DNA of 64,000 nt from Streptomyces fulvorobeus (GCF_013167895.1 NZ_BLWC01000001.1:4650001-4714000), one strand, 5' to 3'. Shown: positions 48,679 to 57,648, counted from the first letter of the stretch. Numbers and translations: made by a program. The notes: generated by a model from the letters alone, not told the origin.

Positions 48679-48733
48679 CCGGACACGCGTAAGGGGCGCC
48701 CTCTCTGGGAGGGCGCCCCTTACGCGTGTCCGG
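48679..48733. terminator. Exceptionally long perfect terminator hairpin
   Basis: A 25-bp perfect inverted repeat (48679-48703 with 48709-48733) with a TCTGG loop, between convergent ffh and the methyltransferase gene. It would terminate both directions. Confidence 0.88.
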
Positions 48734-48745
48734 TGCTTGGTGCTC

Positions 48746-49618
48746 TCAAGAGACGCACACCAGGTAGCGGAACACGTTGGGCATCCACACCGTGCCGTCC
48801 GGCCGGCGGTGCGGGTGCAGCGCCTCCGCGACCTCCTTCTCGACCTGGGACCGGTCGGTCGCCCGAACGGCTGAGTCGAAGAGCCCGGTCGACAGCAGTC
48901 CGCGGACCGCGCTGTCCATGTCGGCGTACCCGAACGGGCAGGACACCCGGCCGGACCCGTCCGGCTTCAGCCCGGCCCGCGCCGCCACGTCCTCCAGATC
49001 GTCCCGGCAGGCCGCCCGAAGGCCGGCGGACCGCGGTGCGCGGGCCGATTCGGCGAGCCGGGCCGCCACCCGCAGAACCGGCGCGGTGGCGCACCGCTCG
49101 GGCGGTCCCCAGCCCGTCAGGACGACGGTGGTGCCCCGGGCGGAGAGCCGCACGGCCGACTCCAGAGCGGGCGCGAGCCCTTCGGAGTCACCGGCCACAC
49201 AGCCGATCGGGTTGAACGCGGTCAGGAGGTTGTACGGGGCCGCTGAGGCCGCAGGAGCGGCCTCAGCGGGTCCGCCCGCGAAGAGCATCGGCCGCTCCGC
49301 CGGAGGCCGGCCAGGACCGCCGTCCCACCCGGAGCCGGGCAGAAGGCGCTCGCGGGCCAGCGCGAGCCGTTCCCGATCGGTGTCGACGCCGGTGACGTGC
49401 GCGCCGCGAGCGGCCGCGATCAGCAGCGCCAGCCCGGAACCGCAGCCGATGGCGAGCATGCGCGTGTCGGCCCCGACTTCGAGCCGCTGGTACACCGCCT
49501 CGTACAGCGGTGCCAGCATCCGCTCCTGGATCTCGGCCCAGTCGCGGGCACGGGTACCGGCGTCCACCGTGGCGGACGAATCCGCGTACCTGTGGTGCCG
49601 GACGAGCGTTGGTGTCAT
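48746..49618 (-). CDS. SAM-dependent methyltransferase-like protein
   Basis: A 290-residue class I methyltransferase-like protein. The SAM-binding motif is MLAIGCGSGLALLIAAARG (about 55-73), with the acidic VTGVDTD strand after it. The region after motif I contains a Pro/Ala-rich insertion. The substrate is unknown. ATG 49618 (MTPTLVRHHRY) is used; no strong ribosome-binding site is seen. It is transcribed towards ffh. Confidence 0.8.
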   Translation of the reverse strand: MTPTLVRHHRYADSSATVDAGTRARDWAEIQERMLAPLYEAVYQRLEVGADTRMLAIGCGSGLALLIAAARGAHVTGVDTDRERLALARERLLPGSGWDGGPGRPPAERPMLFAGGPAEAAPAASAAPYNLLTAFNPIGCVAGDSEGLAPALESAVRLSARGTTVVLTGWGPPERCATAPVLRVAARLAESARAPRSAGLRAACRDDLEDVAARAGLKPDGSGRVSCPFGYADMDSAVRGLLSTGLFDSAVRATDRSQVEKEVAEALHPHRRPDGTVWMPNVFRYLVCVS

Positions 49619-49678
49619 GAAAGCGCCCCAATCCGCCAAGAGGTCGGTCGTACCCGAGTGGACGGCCCCCCGTGTGCG

Positions 49679-49858
49679 TCAGGCCCGCAGCCCCCGTATG
49701 TCAGAGAACCCCGCATCCGCGGTCTCGTCCAGAGGTTGAATGACAATGCTTGGATGCCCCGGTCGTGCGCCCCCACCGACGAGCAGCTCCGGCGGGACGT
49801 TCCACACGGCGTCGGGCCCTGCGGGCTCGTGCCTTCCCTCCCCAGTCTTACCCGACAC
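49679..49858 (-). CDS. Possible small protein upstream of the methyltransferase
   Basis: A possible 59-residue frame (VSGKTGEGRHEPAGPD... ending DAGFSDIRGLRA) read in the same direction as the methyltransferase, 60 bp ahead of it. Codon third positions are only moderately GC-rich and there is no ribosome-binding site, so it may be non-coding. Confidence 0.25.
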   Translation of the reverse strand: MSGKTGEGRHEPAGPDAVWNVPPELLVGGGARPGHPSIVIQPLDETADAGFSDIRGLRA

Positions 49859-50198
49859 GCGACAGGGAGCACGTCGAGCGCCCCGAGCGCCCGTCCCGCA
49901 GGGCGAGGGACGCGGCGGGCCGGTGCCCGGCGCGTACAGCGCGCCGGGTAGGCTCGCAGGTGTCCCGGCCGCCGCCGGCGCACTCCAGGAGCACACCGGA
50001 GTCCCCGCGCCGCCGCCGTGACCCCACGCCGGACGTACCAGGCGCTACGTACCACCTTGGTGTGAGCTGTGAGGCTTCTCCGCAGATCCGCGCACCCGCC
50101 CTCGTCCGGACGCATCAACGGCAACTGACTGGTACGTGCAAATTATTTGGGATGCCCCGGAATAGGAACACCGGGGCACTCAGGCTCGTTGTCACGAC
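49859..50198. other. Intergenic region with hairpin and AT-rich pocket
   Basis: About 340 bp upstream of the SprT-like gene. A perfect 8-bp dyad TGCCCCGG/CCGGGGCA (50153-50160 with 50171-50178) follows an AT-rich stretch (around 50139-50149), 20 bp before the GTG. It may act as an operator or leader hairpin. Confidence 0.5.
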
Positions 50199-50791
50199 GT
50201 GAGCACGACACCACCTGTACTTGCCGCAGAGCTGGCACAGGCGTGGGCCGACATTCAGCGGTACCACCCCGAGCTGCCCGATCTCGCCGCGCCCGAGTCC
50301 CTGATCGGAGAGTCGTCGTCCGCCTGTGGCGCCGAGCTCTCCTTCGAGCGACTGCTGCATGAGGCAGTCCACGGTATCGCCGCCGCACGAGGTGTCCGCG
50401 ACACCTCCCGCGCCGGCCGGTACCACAACCGACGATTCCTCGCGATCGCCGAGGAGATGGGCCTCGATCATGCCGAGGAGCCCCATCCCAGCAGCGGTTT
50501 CTCACTGGTCACCCTGAACCCGGAGGCCAAGCGGAGGTACCGACCGACCATCGAACGGCTGCACCGCGCGCTCAAGGCGCACACCGTCGCCACGGCCGCG
50601 GACACCAAGCGTTCGTTCCGCGGGCCGGCCGCCAGGCACGGCTCCTCCGGGGCGGCGTGCGGGTCAAGGCCGTCTGCGACTGCGGACGCAATGTGCGCGT
50701 GGTCCCCTCGGTCCTCGCGCAGGCCCCGATCGTCTGCGGCGGCTGCGGGAAGCCGTTCCGGATTCCTGAAGCGGCGGTCGCGGTGGGGTGA
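50199..50791 (+). CDS. SprT-like protein with C-terminal zinc ribbon, frameshifted
   Basis: A protein of about 197 residues after repair. FERLLHEAVHGIAAARGVRDTS contains an HEAVH motif like the HExxH of SprT-type metallopeptidases. LTLNPEAKRRYRPTIERL follows. A short zinc ribbon with CDCGR and CGGCGK lies at the C-terminus. The frame breaks at GGGG 50649-50652: one missing G restores VRVKAVCDCGRNVRVVPSV. Without it the protein would lose the ribbon. The function is unknown. Confidence 0.78.
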
Positions 50792-50947
50792 CCCGATGCG
50801 GTGTGGCACAATGGACAGCTGTACTCGACAGTCGCACAGGACCCCTCTCTCCTCCGACTGACGCGTCCGTCGGGCACGCGAGTACCGCAACCCCACGTGG
50901 CATCTACGTTGTGCCCAACCACGTCAAGACCAGGAGACACCACTTCC

Positions 50948-51385
50948 GTGGCAGTCAAGATCAAGCTGAAGCGTCTGGGCAAGATCCGTTCGCCTCACTA
51001 CCGCATCGTCGTCGCCGACTCCCGTACCCGCCGTGATGGCCGGGCCATCGAGGAGATCGGCCTGTACCACCCGGTACAGAACCCCTCGCGCATCGAGGTC
51101 AACGCAGAGCGCGCGCAGTACTGGCTGTCCGTCGGCGCCCAGCCGACCGAGCCGGTTCTCGCGATCCTCAAGCTGACCGGCGACTGGCAGGCCCACAAGG
51201 GCCTCCCGGCCCCGCCGCCGCTCCTGCAGCCGGAGCCCAAGCCCGACAAGCGCGCCCTGTTCGAGGCTCTCACCTCGGACGGCGACGAGGCCAAGGGTGA
51301 AGCCATCACCCCGAAGGCCAAGAAGGCCGACAAGAAGGCGGACGAGGCGGCCGACGCCGCGTCCACCGAGTCGACCGAGGCCTGA
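50948..51385 (+). CDS. rpsP: Ribosomal protein S16
   Basis: A 145-residue S16. The first 80 residues are the usual domain (VKIKLKRLGKIRSPHYRIVV, RAIEEIGLYHPVQNP). An actinobacterial C-terminal extension is rich in Pro and then Lys/Ala/Glu. GTG 50948 follows AGGAG. It is the first gene of rpsP-KH-rimM-trmD-rplS. Confidence 0.97.
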   Translation: MAVKIKLKRLGKIRSPHYRIVVADSRTRRDGRAIEEIGLYHPVQNPSRIEVNAERAQYWLSVGAQPTEPVLAILKLTGDWQAHKGLPAPPPLLQPEPKPDKRALFEALTSDGDEAKGEAITPKAKKADKKADEAADAASTESTEA

Positions 51386-51387
51386 GC

Positions 51388-51627
51388 ATGCTCGAGGAGG
51401 CTCTCGAGCACCTCGTGAAGGGCATCGTCGACAATCCCGACGATGTGCAGGTCGCCTCACGCGACCTGCGCCGTGGACGCGTGCTGGAAGTCCGGGTACA
51501 CCCGGACGACCTCGGCAAGGTGATCGGCCGTAACGGCCGCACCGCTCGCGCTCTGCGTACCGTCGTGGGTGCCATCGGCGGCCGCGGTATCCGCGTCGAC
51601 CTCGTCGACGTGGACCAGGCTCGCTGA
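51388..51627 (+). CDS. KH-domain RNA-binding protein (KhpA type)
   Basis: A 79-residue protein consisting of one KH domain with the nucleic-acid-binding loop VIGRNGRTARALRTVV. Homologues (KhpA/YlqC) bind RNA and, with KhpB, affect cell size and sRNA-like regulation. It is two bases downstream of rpsP. A hairpin follows it, so part of the transcription may stop before rimM. Confidence 0.95.
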   Translation: MLEEALEHLVKGIVDNPDDVQVASRDLRRGRVLEVRVHPDDLGKVIGRNGRTARALRTVVGAIGGRGIRVDLVDVDQAR

Positions 51628-51646
51628 GGAGTTGAACACCGGCCAG

Positions 51647-51681
51647 GGCCGGGGAGGGCTTTCGAGCCGTCCCCGGCCTTT
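51647..51681 (+). terminator. Intra-operon hairpin between KH gene and rimM
   Basis: A 9-bp stem GGCCGGGGA/TCCCCGGCC (51647-51655 with 51670-51678) enclosing a shorter stem with a TTCG loop and followed by TTT. It may attenuate transcription into rimM-trmD-rplS. Confidence 0.6.
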
Positions 51682-51725
51682 GTCGTCCGTAAACGATCAT
51701 CTGAACGATCACCTGGAGAAGTAGC

Positions 51726-52319
51726 GTGCAGTTGGTAGTCGCACGGATCGGCCGTGCCCACGGCATCAAGGGCGAAGTCACCGTCGAGGTGCGCACGGAC
51801 GAGCCCGAGGTGCGGCTCGGCCCCGGGGCCGTCCTCGCCACCGAGCCCGCCGAGACGGGGCCGCTGACGATCGAGACCGGCAGGGTCCACAGCGGCAGGC
51901 TGCTGCTCCGTTTCGAAGGCGTACGGGACCGTTCGGGAGCCGAGGCGCTCCGCAACACCCTGCTGATCGCCGAGGTGGACCCCGACGAGCTTCCGGAGGA
52001 CCCCGAGGAGTTCTACGACCACCAGCTCATGGACCTCGACGTGGTCCTCGCCGACGGCACCGAGGTCGGCCGGATCACCGAGATCACCCACCTGCCGTCC
52101 CAGGACCTGTTCATCGTCGAGCGCCCGGACGGCAGCGAGGTGATGATCCCCTTCGTCGAGGAGATCGTCGGGGACATCGACCTGGCGGAGCAGCGCGTGG
52201 TCATCACGCCGCCGCCCGGGCTGATCGACGAGAGCGAGGCCGTGGTCGCCACCTCCCGCGGTGAGGAGGCCGACGAGGAGGGCGAGGAGCCCGCCCCGTC
52301 CGGGGACGGGACCCGATGA
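51726..52319 (+). CDS. rimM: Ribosome maturation factor RimM
   Basis: A 197-residue 30S assembly factor. It has an N-terminal RimM domain (VARIGRAHGIKGEVTVEVRTD) and a PRC-barrel domain (FYDHQLMDLDVV...IPFVEEIVGDID). The C-terminal 30 residues are acidic and disordered. GTG 51726 has GGAGAAG upstream. It overlaps trmD by ATGA. Confidence 0.96.
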   Translation: MQLVVARIGRAHGIKGEVTVEVRTDEPEVRLGPGAVLATEPAETGPLTIETGRVHSGRLLLRFEGVRDRSGAEALRNTLLIAEVDPDELPEDPEEFYDHQLMDLDVVLADGTEVGRITEITHLPSQDLFIVERPDGSEVMIPFVEEIVGDIDLAEQRVVITPPPGLIDESEAVVATSRGEEADEEGEEPAPSGDGTR

Positions 52320-53136
52320 GGCTGGACGTCGTCACGATCTTCCCGGAGTACCTGGAGCCGCTGAACGTCTCCCTGGTCGGCAAGGCACGTGCCCGCGGCC
52401 GGCTGGACGTGCACGTCCACGACCTCCGCGAGTGGACCTACGACCGGCACAACACGGTCGACGACACCCCCTACGGCGGTGGCCCGGGCATGGTCATGAA
52501 GACCGGTCCCTGGGGCGACTGCCTGGACCAGACGCTCGCCGACGGCTACGAGGCCGGGGCCCGCTCACCGGTGATCGTGGTACCCACACCCAGCGGCCGG
52601 CCCTTCACCCAGGAGCTCGCCGTCGAGCTCTCCGAGCGGCCGTGGCTGATCTTCACGCCCGCTCGGTACGAGGGCATCGACAGCCGGGTGATGGACGAGT
52701 ACGCCACCCGGGTGCGGGTCATCGAGGTCTCCATCGGGGACTACGTCCTGGCCGGCGGGGAAGCCGCCGTACTGGTGATCACGGAGGCCGTTGCGCGGCT
52801 CCTGCCAGGAGTCCTCGGCAACGCCGAATCGCACCGCGACGACTCCTTCGCACCGGGTGCCATGGCCGATCTGCTGGAGGGGCCCGTCTACACCAAGCCG
52901 CCCGAGTGGCGCGGCCGGGGCATTCCGGACGTCCTGCTCAGCGGCCACCACGGCAGAATCGCGCGCTGGCGCAGGGACGAGGCGTTCCGCCGTACCGCGC
53001 TCAACAGGCCCGATCTGATCGAGCGCTGCGATGCCTCGGCCTTCGACAAGAAGGACCGGGAGATGCTGTCCATCCTCGGCTGGTCCCCGGGCCAGGCGGC
53101 CGATTTTGGCGCAGGCCGACCGGCATGGAAGAATGA
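52316..53136 (+). CDS. trmD: tRNA (guanine37-N1)-methyltransferase, frameshifted at 3' end
   Basis: An enzyme of 273 residues after repair that methylates G37 next to the anticodon. It forms a trefoil knot with TPYGGGPGMVMK, ARYEGIDSRVMD and IGDYVLAGGEAAV. As written, the frame runs on to 53332 and would give an unusually long tail overlapping rplS. One missing C near CC 53092-53093 restores GPGGRFWRRPTGMEE and stops at TGA 53134-53136, the normal family length. Essential in most bacteria. Confidence 0.94.
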
Positions 53137-53261
53137 CGCTGCTGTACGTCCGGTGTGCGCCCCTGCCACAGGGGGAAAGACGCCCGCCCGACGCGATCAG
53201 CACCCCATTCTTCCCTCTCTCCCGTCGATGACCTGTGGCATCGGCGAAGAAAGCAGACAAC

Positions 53262-53612
53262 ATGTCTCATCTGCTCGATGGCGTCAACGCCGCTTCGCTG
53301 CGTACCGACGTCCCGGCCTTCCGCGCCGGTGACACCATCAACGTCCACGTGCGCGTGATCGAGGGCAACCGCTCGCGTATCCAGCAGTTCAAGGGTGTCG
53401 TCATCCGCCGCCAGGGCGCGGGCGTCAGCGAGACCTTCACGGTCCGCAAGGTCTCCTTCAGCGTCGGCGTCGAGCGCACCTTCCCGGTGCACAGCCCGAT
53501 CTTCGAGAAGATCGAGCTCGTCACCCGCGGTGACGTCCGCCGCGCCAAGCTGTACTTCCTCCGTGAGCTGCGCGGCAAGGCCGCGAAGATCAAGGAGAAG
53601 CGCGACCGCTGA
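53262..53612 (+). CDS. rplS: Ribosomal protein L19
   Basis: A 116-residue L19: FRAGDTINVHVRVIEGNRSR, FKGVVIRRQGAG and RVRVGVERTFPVHSP-type core, with VKYLFYLRELRGKAAKI-like end (here RAKLYFLRELRGKAAKI). ATG 53262. The 125-bp leader after trmD is GC-rich with dyads and could hold an autoregulatory structure, but I cannot define one. Confidence 0.97.
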   Translation: MSHLLDGVNAASLRTDVPAFRAGDTINVHVRVIEGNRSRIQQFKGVVIRRQGAGVSETFTVRKVSFSVGVERTFPVHSPIFEKIELVTRGDVRRAKLYFLRELRGKAAKIKEKRDR

Positions 53613-53657
53613 GCTGACTCCAGGCTCCTCGGGACGGCCGGATAGGCTTCGGCTCCG

Positions 53658-54427
53658 ATGGACACGGACACACAGCACACAGAGCGCGATCTCTCCTACG
53701 GACCCGCAGATGGGCCGCAGGAGAGGTCGCGCTTCTCGCGTGTCCGGGGCCGGACGGCCACTCCGATGTCCTGGCGGCGGACCGCCTTCCTGGGCGCGGT
53801 CGTCACGTCGGTTCTGCTGCTCCTCAGCCACTTCGTGGTGCAGCCCTTTCTCATTCCCAGCGGCTCGATGGAGCCGACGCTGCGGGTCGGGGACCGGGTC
53901 CTCGTCAACAAGCTGGCGTACCGTTTCGGCACCTCGCCCCGGCGCGGCGACGTGGTGGTCTTCGACGGCACGGGCACCTTCGTACGGGAGACGTCCGGGG
54001 CGGCCCCCTCGCGGCCCTGCTGCGCGGCGCGGCCGCCTCCCTCGGCCTGGCCGAACCCGCCGAGACCGACTTCGTGAAGCGGGTGGCCGGCGTGGGCGGT
54101 GACCGGGTGGTCTGCTGCGACCGGCGGGGGAGGCTCCAGGTGAACGGCCGGTCCGTGGACGAGGAGTACCTCCACCGGGGCGACGAGCCGTCCTCCGTGG
54201 CGTTCGACATAGTCGTCCCCGAGGGCACGTTGTGGATGATGGGCGACCACCGCAGCAACTCGCGCGACTCCCGGGAACTGCTGGGGCAGCCCGGCGGCGG
54301 CATGGTCCCCGTGGACATGGTGATCGGCCGGGTCGACTGGCTCGGCTGGCCGCTCGGCAGGATGGGCTCCCTGCCGCGCTCCGGCGCCTTCGACGGCGTC
54401 CGGCCACCGGGCGGAGCCCATGGGTAA
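53658..54427 (+). CDS. sipW: Type I signal peptidase SipW, frameshifted
   Basis: First of four adjacent signal peptidases, about 256 residues after repair. One N-terminal membrane helix is followed by IPSGSMEPT (catalytic Ser), then DFVKRVAGVGGD (catalytic Lys) and MGDHRSNSRDS. No second, C-terminal membrane helix is obvious. The frame breaks at the C5 run 54004-54008. One missing C links the two halves (APLAALLRGAAASLGLAEPAETDFVKR). It begins 45 bp after rplS and overlaps sipX by 8 bp. Confidence 0.9.
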
Positions 54428-55469
54428 CCGCGGGCGCCCTCGCGGGGCGCCGGAGGAGGACGTCCCGCCGCCGGCCGGCACCAGGCCGGCCGGGCGCCGT
54501 TCGCTGCCGACGAGGGCGGAGCGGCGCAGACTGGCCCGCAAGGTCAAGCGGCGCAGGCGCAGGTCCGCGGCGAAGGAGGTGCCTCTCCTCGTCTTCGTGG
54601 CGCTGCTGATCGCGCTCGTCCTCAAGACCTTTCTGGTGCAGGCGTTCGTGATTCCGTCCGGGTCGATGGAGCAGACCATCCGGATCGGTGACCGGGTGCT
54701 GGTGGACAAGTTCACGCCCTGGTTCGGTTCGAGGCCCCAGCGCGGCGACGTCGTCGTGTTCAGGGACCCGGGAGGCTGGCTCCAGCGGGAGCGGGCGACC
54801 CAGGAGAACGAACCGCCCATCGGTCTCAGGCAGGCCGAGCAGTTCCTCACCTTCATCGGGCTGCTGCCGTCCGACGACGAACAGGACCTGATCAAGCGCG
54901 TGGTGGCCGTCGGCGGCGACACCGTCAGGTGCTGCGGGCAGGACGGCCGGCTGACGGTCAACGGCGTGCCTGTCAGCGAGCAGTACGTGCATCCCGGGGA
55001 CAAGCCGTCGGCCCTCACGTTCGAGGTGGAGGTGCCGAAGGGCCGCATCTTCGTCATGGGTGACCACCGGTCCAATTCGGCCGACTCGCGTTTCCATCTC
55101 GACGAACCGGACAAGGGAACGGTTTCCGAGGAGGAGGTGGTGGGCCGGGCCGTCGTGATCGCATGGCCCTTCGCCCACTGGCGCGGGCTGGAGGAACGGG
55201 AGACGTACGCTTCGGTTCCCGCTCCGGGCACCGGGACGGCGGACGGGGCCGCCGGTTCGAATAGTGTGTCCTCCCGGGATCGATACGCGATGGTCCCGCT
55301 CCCGACCCCTGCGGAACTCCCGCTCGTTATGGGAGTGGTGGGCCTGCACCGACTACGGCGCGGGCGGTGGCACGGATTGAGGAGTGGATGTGGGGGATTT
55401 GGCGGTCGGCGCACGATCCGGACACGACGAACCCGAGGACCGGCCGGAGCAGGCCGGGTCCCGGGATGA
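54420..55469 (+). CDS. sipX: Type I signal peptidase SipX
   Basis: A 349-residue signal peptidase. A basic N-terminus and a membrane helix (VPLLVFVALLIALVLKTF) precede IPSGSMEQT with the catalytic Ser. The catalytic Lys lies in DLIKRVVAVGGD and MGDHRSNSADS follows. A Pro/Leu-rich C-terminal hydrophobic stretch ends in an Arg/Gly-rich tail. The last 80 bp overlap sipY out of frame, so the true C-terminus may be shorter. Confidence 0.92.
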   Translation: MGNRGRPRGAPEEDVPPPAGTRPAGRRSLPTRAERRRLARKVKRRRRRSAAKEVPLLVFVALLIALVLKTFLVQAFVIPSGSMEQTIRIGDRVLVDKFTPWFGSRPQRGDVVVFRDPGGWLQRERATQENEPPIGLRQAEQFLTFIGLLPSDDEQDLIKRVVAVGGDTVRCCGQDGRLTVNGVPVSEQYVHPGDKPSALTFEVEVPKGRIFVMGDHRSNSADSRFHLDEPDKGTVSEEEVVGRAVVIAWPFAHWRGLEERETYASVPAPGTGTADGAAGSNSVSSRDRYAMVPLPTPAELPLVMGVVGLHRLRRGRWHGLRSGCGGFGGRRTIRTRRTRGPAGAGRVPG

Positions 55470-56292
55470 GGTGTCGGTGGACCGGGCGGAGAGTGACGGC
55501 GACTCCCCGGACAGCGGCGCGGAGGCTCCGAAGAAGCAGCGCTCCTTCTGGAAGGAGCTGCCGCTTCTCATCGGCATCGCGCTGATCCTCGCGCTGCTGA
55601 TCAAGACGTTCCTGGTGCAGGCGTTCTCGATTCCGTCCGACTCCATGCAGAACACGCTGCAGCGGGGTGACCGGGTGCTGGTCGACAAGCTGACCCCGTG
55701 GTTCGGCTCGGAGCCGGAGCGCGGCGAGGTCGTGGTCTTCCACGACCCGGGCGGCTGGCTGGAGGACACGGTACTGCCCGAGCCCAACGTGGCGCAGAAG
55801 TTCCTGAGCTTCATCGGGCTGATGCCGTCCGCCGAGGAGAAGGACCTGATCAAGCGGGTCATCGCGGTCGGCGGTGACACGGTGGAGTGCAAGAAGAACG
55901 GCCCCGTGACCGTCAACGGCAAGGCTCTGGACGAGAAGTCGTTCGTCTTCGCCGGGGACACGCCCTGCAACGACGAGCCGTTCGGGCCGATCAAGGTGCC
56001 CGACGGCCGTATCTGGGTGATGGGCGACCACCGCAGCAACTCGCTGGACTCGCGCTACCACCAGGAGCTGCCGGGCCAGGGCACGGTCTCCACGGACGAG
56101 GTCGTCGGCCGGGCCGTCGTCGTCGCCTGGCCGGTCAACCGCTGGGCCACGCTGCCGGTCCCCGGCACGTTCGACCAGTCCGGGCTGAACGCGGTGGCAG
56201 CGGTGGCGCCGGGCGCACTGGGTGCGGCCGCGGCGCTGCCCCTGGTGCTGTGGCGCAGGCGGAGGCTGACCCGGGGGCATACCGCCGGGTAG
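55390..56292 (+). CDS. sipY: Type I signal peptidase SipY
   Basis: A 300-residue signal peptidase. An acidic N-terminal region, a membrane helix (ELPLLIGIALILALLIKTFLV), IPSDSMQNT with the catalytic Ser, DLIKRVIAVGGD with the catalytic Lys and MGDHRSNSLDS are visible. A second helix (VAAVAPGALGAAAALPLVLW) anchors the C-terminus. GTG 55390 is set by AGGAG five bases upstream. In S. lividans the SipY type is a major signal peptidase. Confidence 0.94.
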   Translation: MGDLAVGARSGHDEPEDRPEQAGSRDEVSVDRAESDGDSPDSGAEAPKKQRSFWKELPLLIGIALILALLIKTFLVQAFSIPSDSMQNTLQRGDRVLVDKLTPWFGSEPERGEVVVFHDPGGWLEDTVLPEPNVAQKFLSFIGLMPSAEEKDLIKRVIAVGGDTVECKKNGPVTVNGKALDEKSFVFAGDTPCNDEPFGPIKVPDGRIWVMGDHRSNSLDSRYHQELPGQGTVSTDEVVGRAVVVAWPVNRWATLPVPGTFDQSGLNAVAAVAPGALGAAAALPLVLWRRRRLTRGHTAG

Positions 56293-56342
56293 GGTGCCGA
56301 CTCGGATCAGCGATTGTCGATCTCCGATGGGGGAGCGCTGGG

Positions 56343-57107
56343 ATGAGCGGAACAGGACGGACGGGTGACGGCCACGGCCGGCTCGGCAACGCGTTGTCGA
56401 GCCTGGCCGTGGCCGTCGGCTGTGTGCTCTTCCTCGGCGGGTTCGCCTGGGGAGCGGTGGTGTACAAGCCGTACACGGTGCCGACCGCGTCCATGTCCCC
56501 GACGGTCGAGGCCGGGGACCGGGTGCTCGCGGAACGGATCGACGGCGCCGATGTGAGGCGCGGTGACGTGGTGGTCTTCACCGAAGCCGTGTGGGGCGCC
56601 CAGCCCATGGTGAAGCGCGTCGTCGGGGTCGGTGGCGACAAGGTCGCCTGCTGCGATGCCCGGGGACGGCTCACCGTCAACGGTCAGCCGGTCGAGGAAC
56701 CGTATCTGCACGCGCAGTCACCCGCCGGGTCCCAGCCCGGGGCGCCGGCCGCGCAGCAGGACTTCTCCGCCGAGGTTCCCAAGGGGCAGGTGTTCCTCCT
56801 CGGTGACGAGCGCAGCACCTCGCTGGACTCCCGTGTCCATCTGGAGGAGCCGGGGCAGGGATCGGTCCCGCTCAGCGCCGTGCAGGCGCGGCTCGACGCC
56901 GTGGCGTGGCCCTCACCGGGCCTGGTCGAGCGACCGGAGAGCTTCGCGGGGCTCCCGGGCGGGATCTCGGCCGGCGGACCGCTGCCGTTCCAGCTCGCCG
57001 CCGTGGGGGCGGGCGCCGCGCTGATCCTGGGCGGGGCTGCCGCCGGATCGATCACGGCGCGGGCCGCGGGCCGCGGCCGTACCGGGAAGCCCGCGCGTGT
57101 CCGCTGA
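56343..57107 (+). CDS. sipZ: Type I signal peptidase SipZ
   Basis: A 254-residue signal peptidase with an N-terminal membrane helix, VPTASMSPTVEAGDRVL (catalytic Ser) and PMVKRVVGVGGDK (catalytic Lys). The box corresponding to GDHRSNS reads LLGDERSTSLDS, so it is more divergent than SipW-Y. A C-terminal helix (LAAVGAGAALILGGAAAG) follows. ATG 56343 has a GGGGGAG site. It overlaps the Nudix gene by 11 bp, so they form a unit. Confidence 0.93.
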   Translation: MSGTGRTGDGHGRLGNALSSLAVAVGCVLFLGGFAWGAVVYKPYTVPTASMSPTVEAGDRVLAERIDGADVRRGDVVVFTEAVWGAQPMVKRVVGVGGDKVACCDARGRLTVNGQPVEEPYLHAQSPAGSQPGAPAAQQDFSAEVPKGQVFLLGDERSTSLDSRVHLEEPGQGSVPLSAVQARLDAVAWPSPGLVERPESFAGLPGGISAGGPLPFQLAAVGAGAALILGGAAAGSITARAAGRGRTGKPARVR

Positions 57108-57585
57108 ATCGCGCAGGGTCGCCCGGGTGGTGCTCCTCGATCCGCAGGACCGCGTGCTGCTGCTGCACGGATTCGAACCCGGTGACCCGGGGAATGCCTG
57201 GTGGTTCACTCCGGGCGGCGGCCTCGAGGGCGAGGAGACCCGCCAGGAGGCGGCGCTGCGCGAGCTCGCCGAGGAGACCGGGATCACGGACGTGGAACTC
57301 GGGCCGGTGCTCTGGAAGCGCCTCTGCTCCTTCCCCTTCGACGGGCGGCGCTGGAACCAGGACGAGTGGTACTTCCTGGCCCGGACGGCGCAGACCGCCA
57401 CGGCCCCCACGGCCTTCACCGATCTGGAGGCGCGCAGCATCGCGGGCTCCAGGTGGTGGACTTCCGCCGAACTGCTGGCGGCGCGTGAGACGGTGTACCC
57501 GACCAGACTCGCCGAGCTGCTGCGCACGCTGCTCGACGAGGGTCCTCCACGTCATCCGCTGGTCCTGGCCCCCGAAATCGTCTGA
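57097..57585 (+). CDS. Nudix hydrolase
   Basis: A 162-residue protein with an intact Nudix box (GX5EX7REUXEEXGU: from GGGLEGEETRQEAALREL to AEETGI) at about residues 44-67, the Mg-binding catalytic segment for hydrolysis of nucleoside diphosphate derivatives. The substrate is unknown. It overlaps sipZ and is probably cotranscribed. Confidence 0.93.
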   Translation: MSAESRRVARVVLLDPQDRVLLLHGFEPGDPGNAWWFTPGGGLEGEETRQEAALRELAEETGITDVELGPVLWKRLCSFPFDGRRWNQDEWYFLARTAQTATAPTAFTDLEARSIAGSRWWTSAELLAARETVYPTRLAELLRTLLDEGPPRHPLVLAPEIV

Positions 57586-57648
57586 CAGGCCGGGAGCGGG
57601 AGAGGCTGACGCACAATAGGGGGACGCACGGCTGAAGGGGAACATGCC

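Noticed and set aside
52316..53332. 338-residue trmD as written
   Set aside because: The extra tail is unlike TrmD and overlaps rplS; a one-base correction gives the usual 273 residues.
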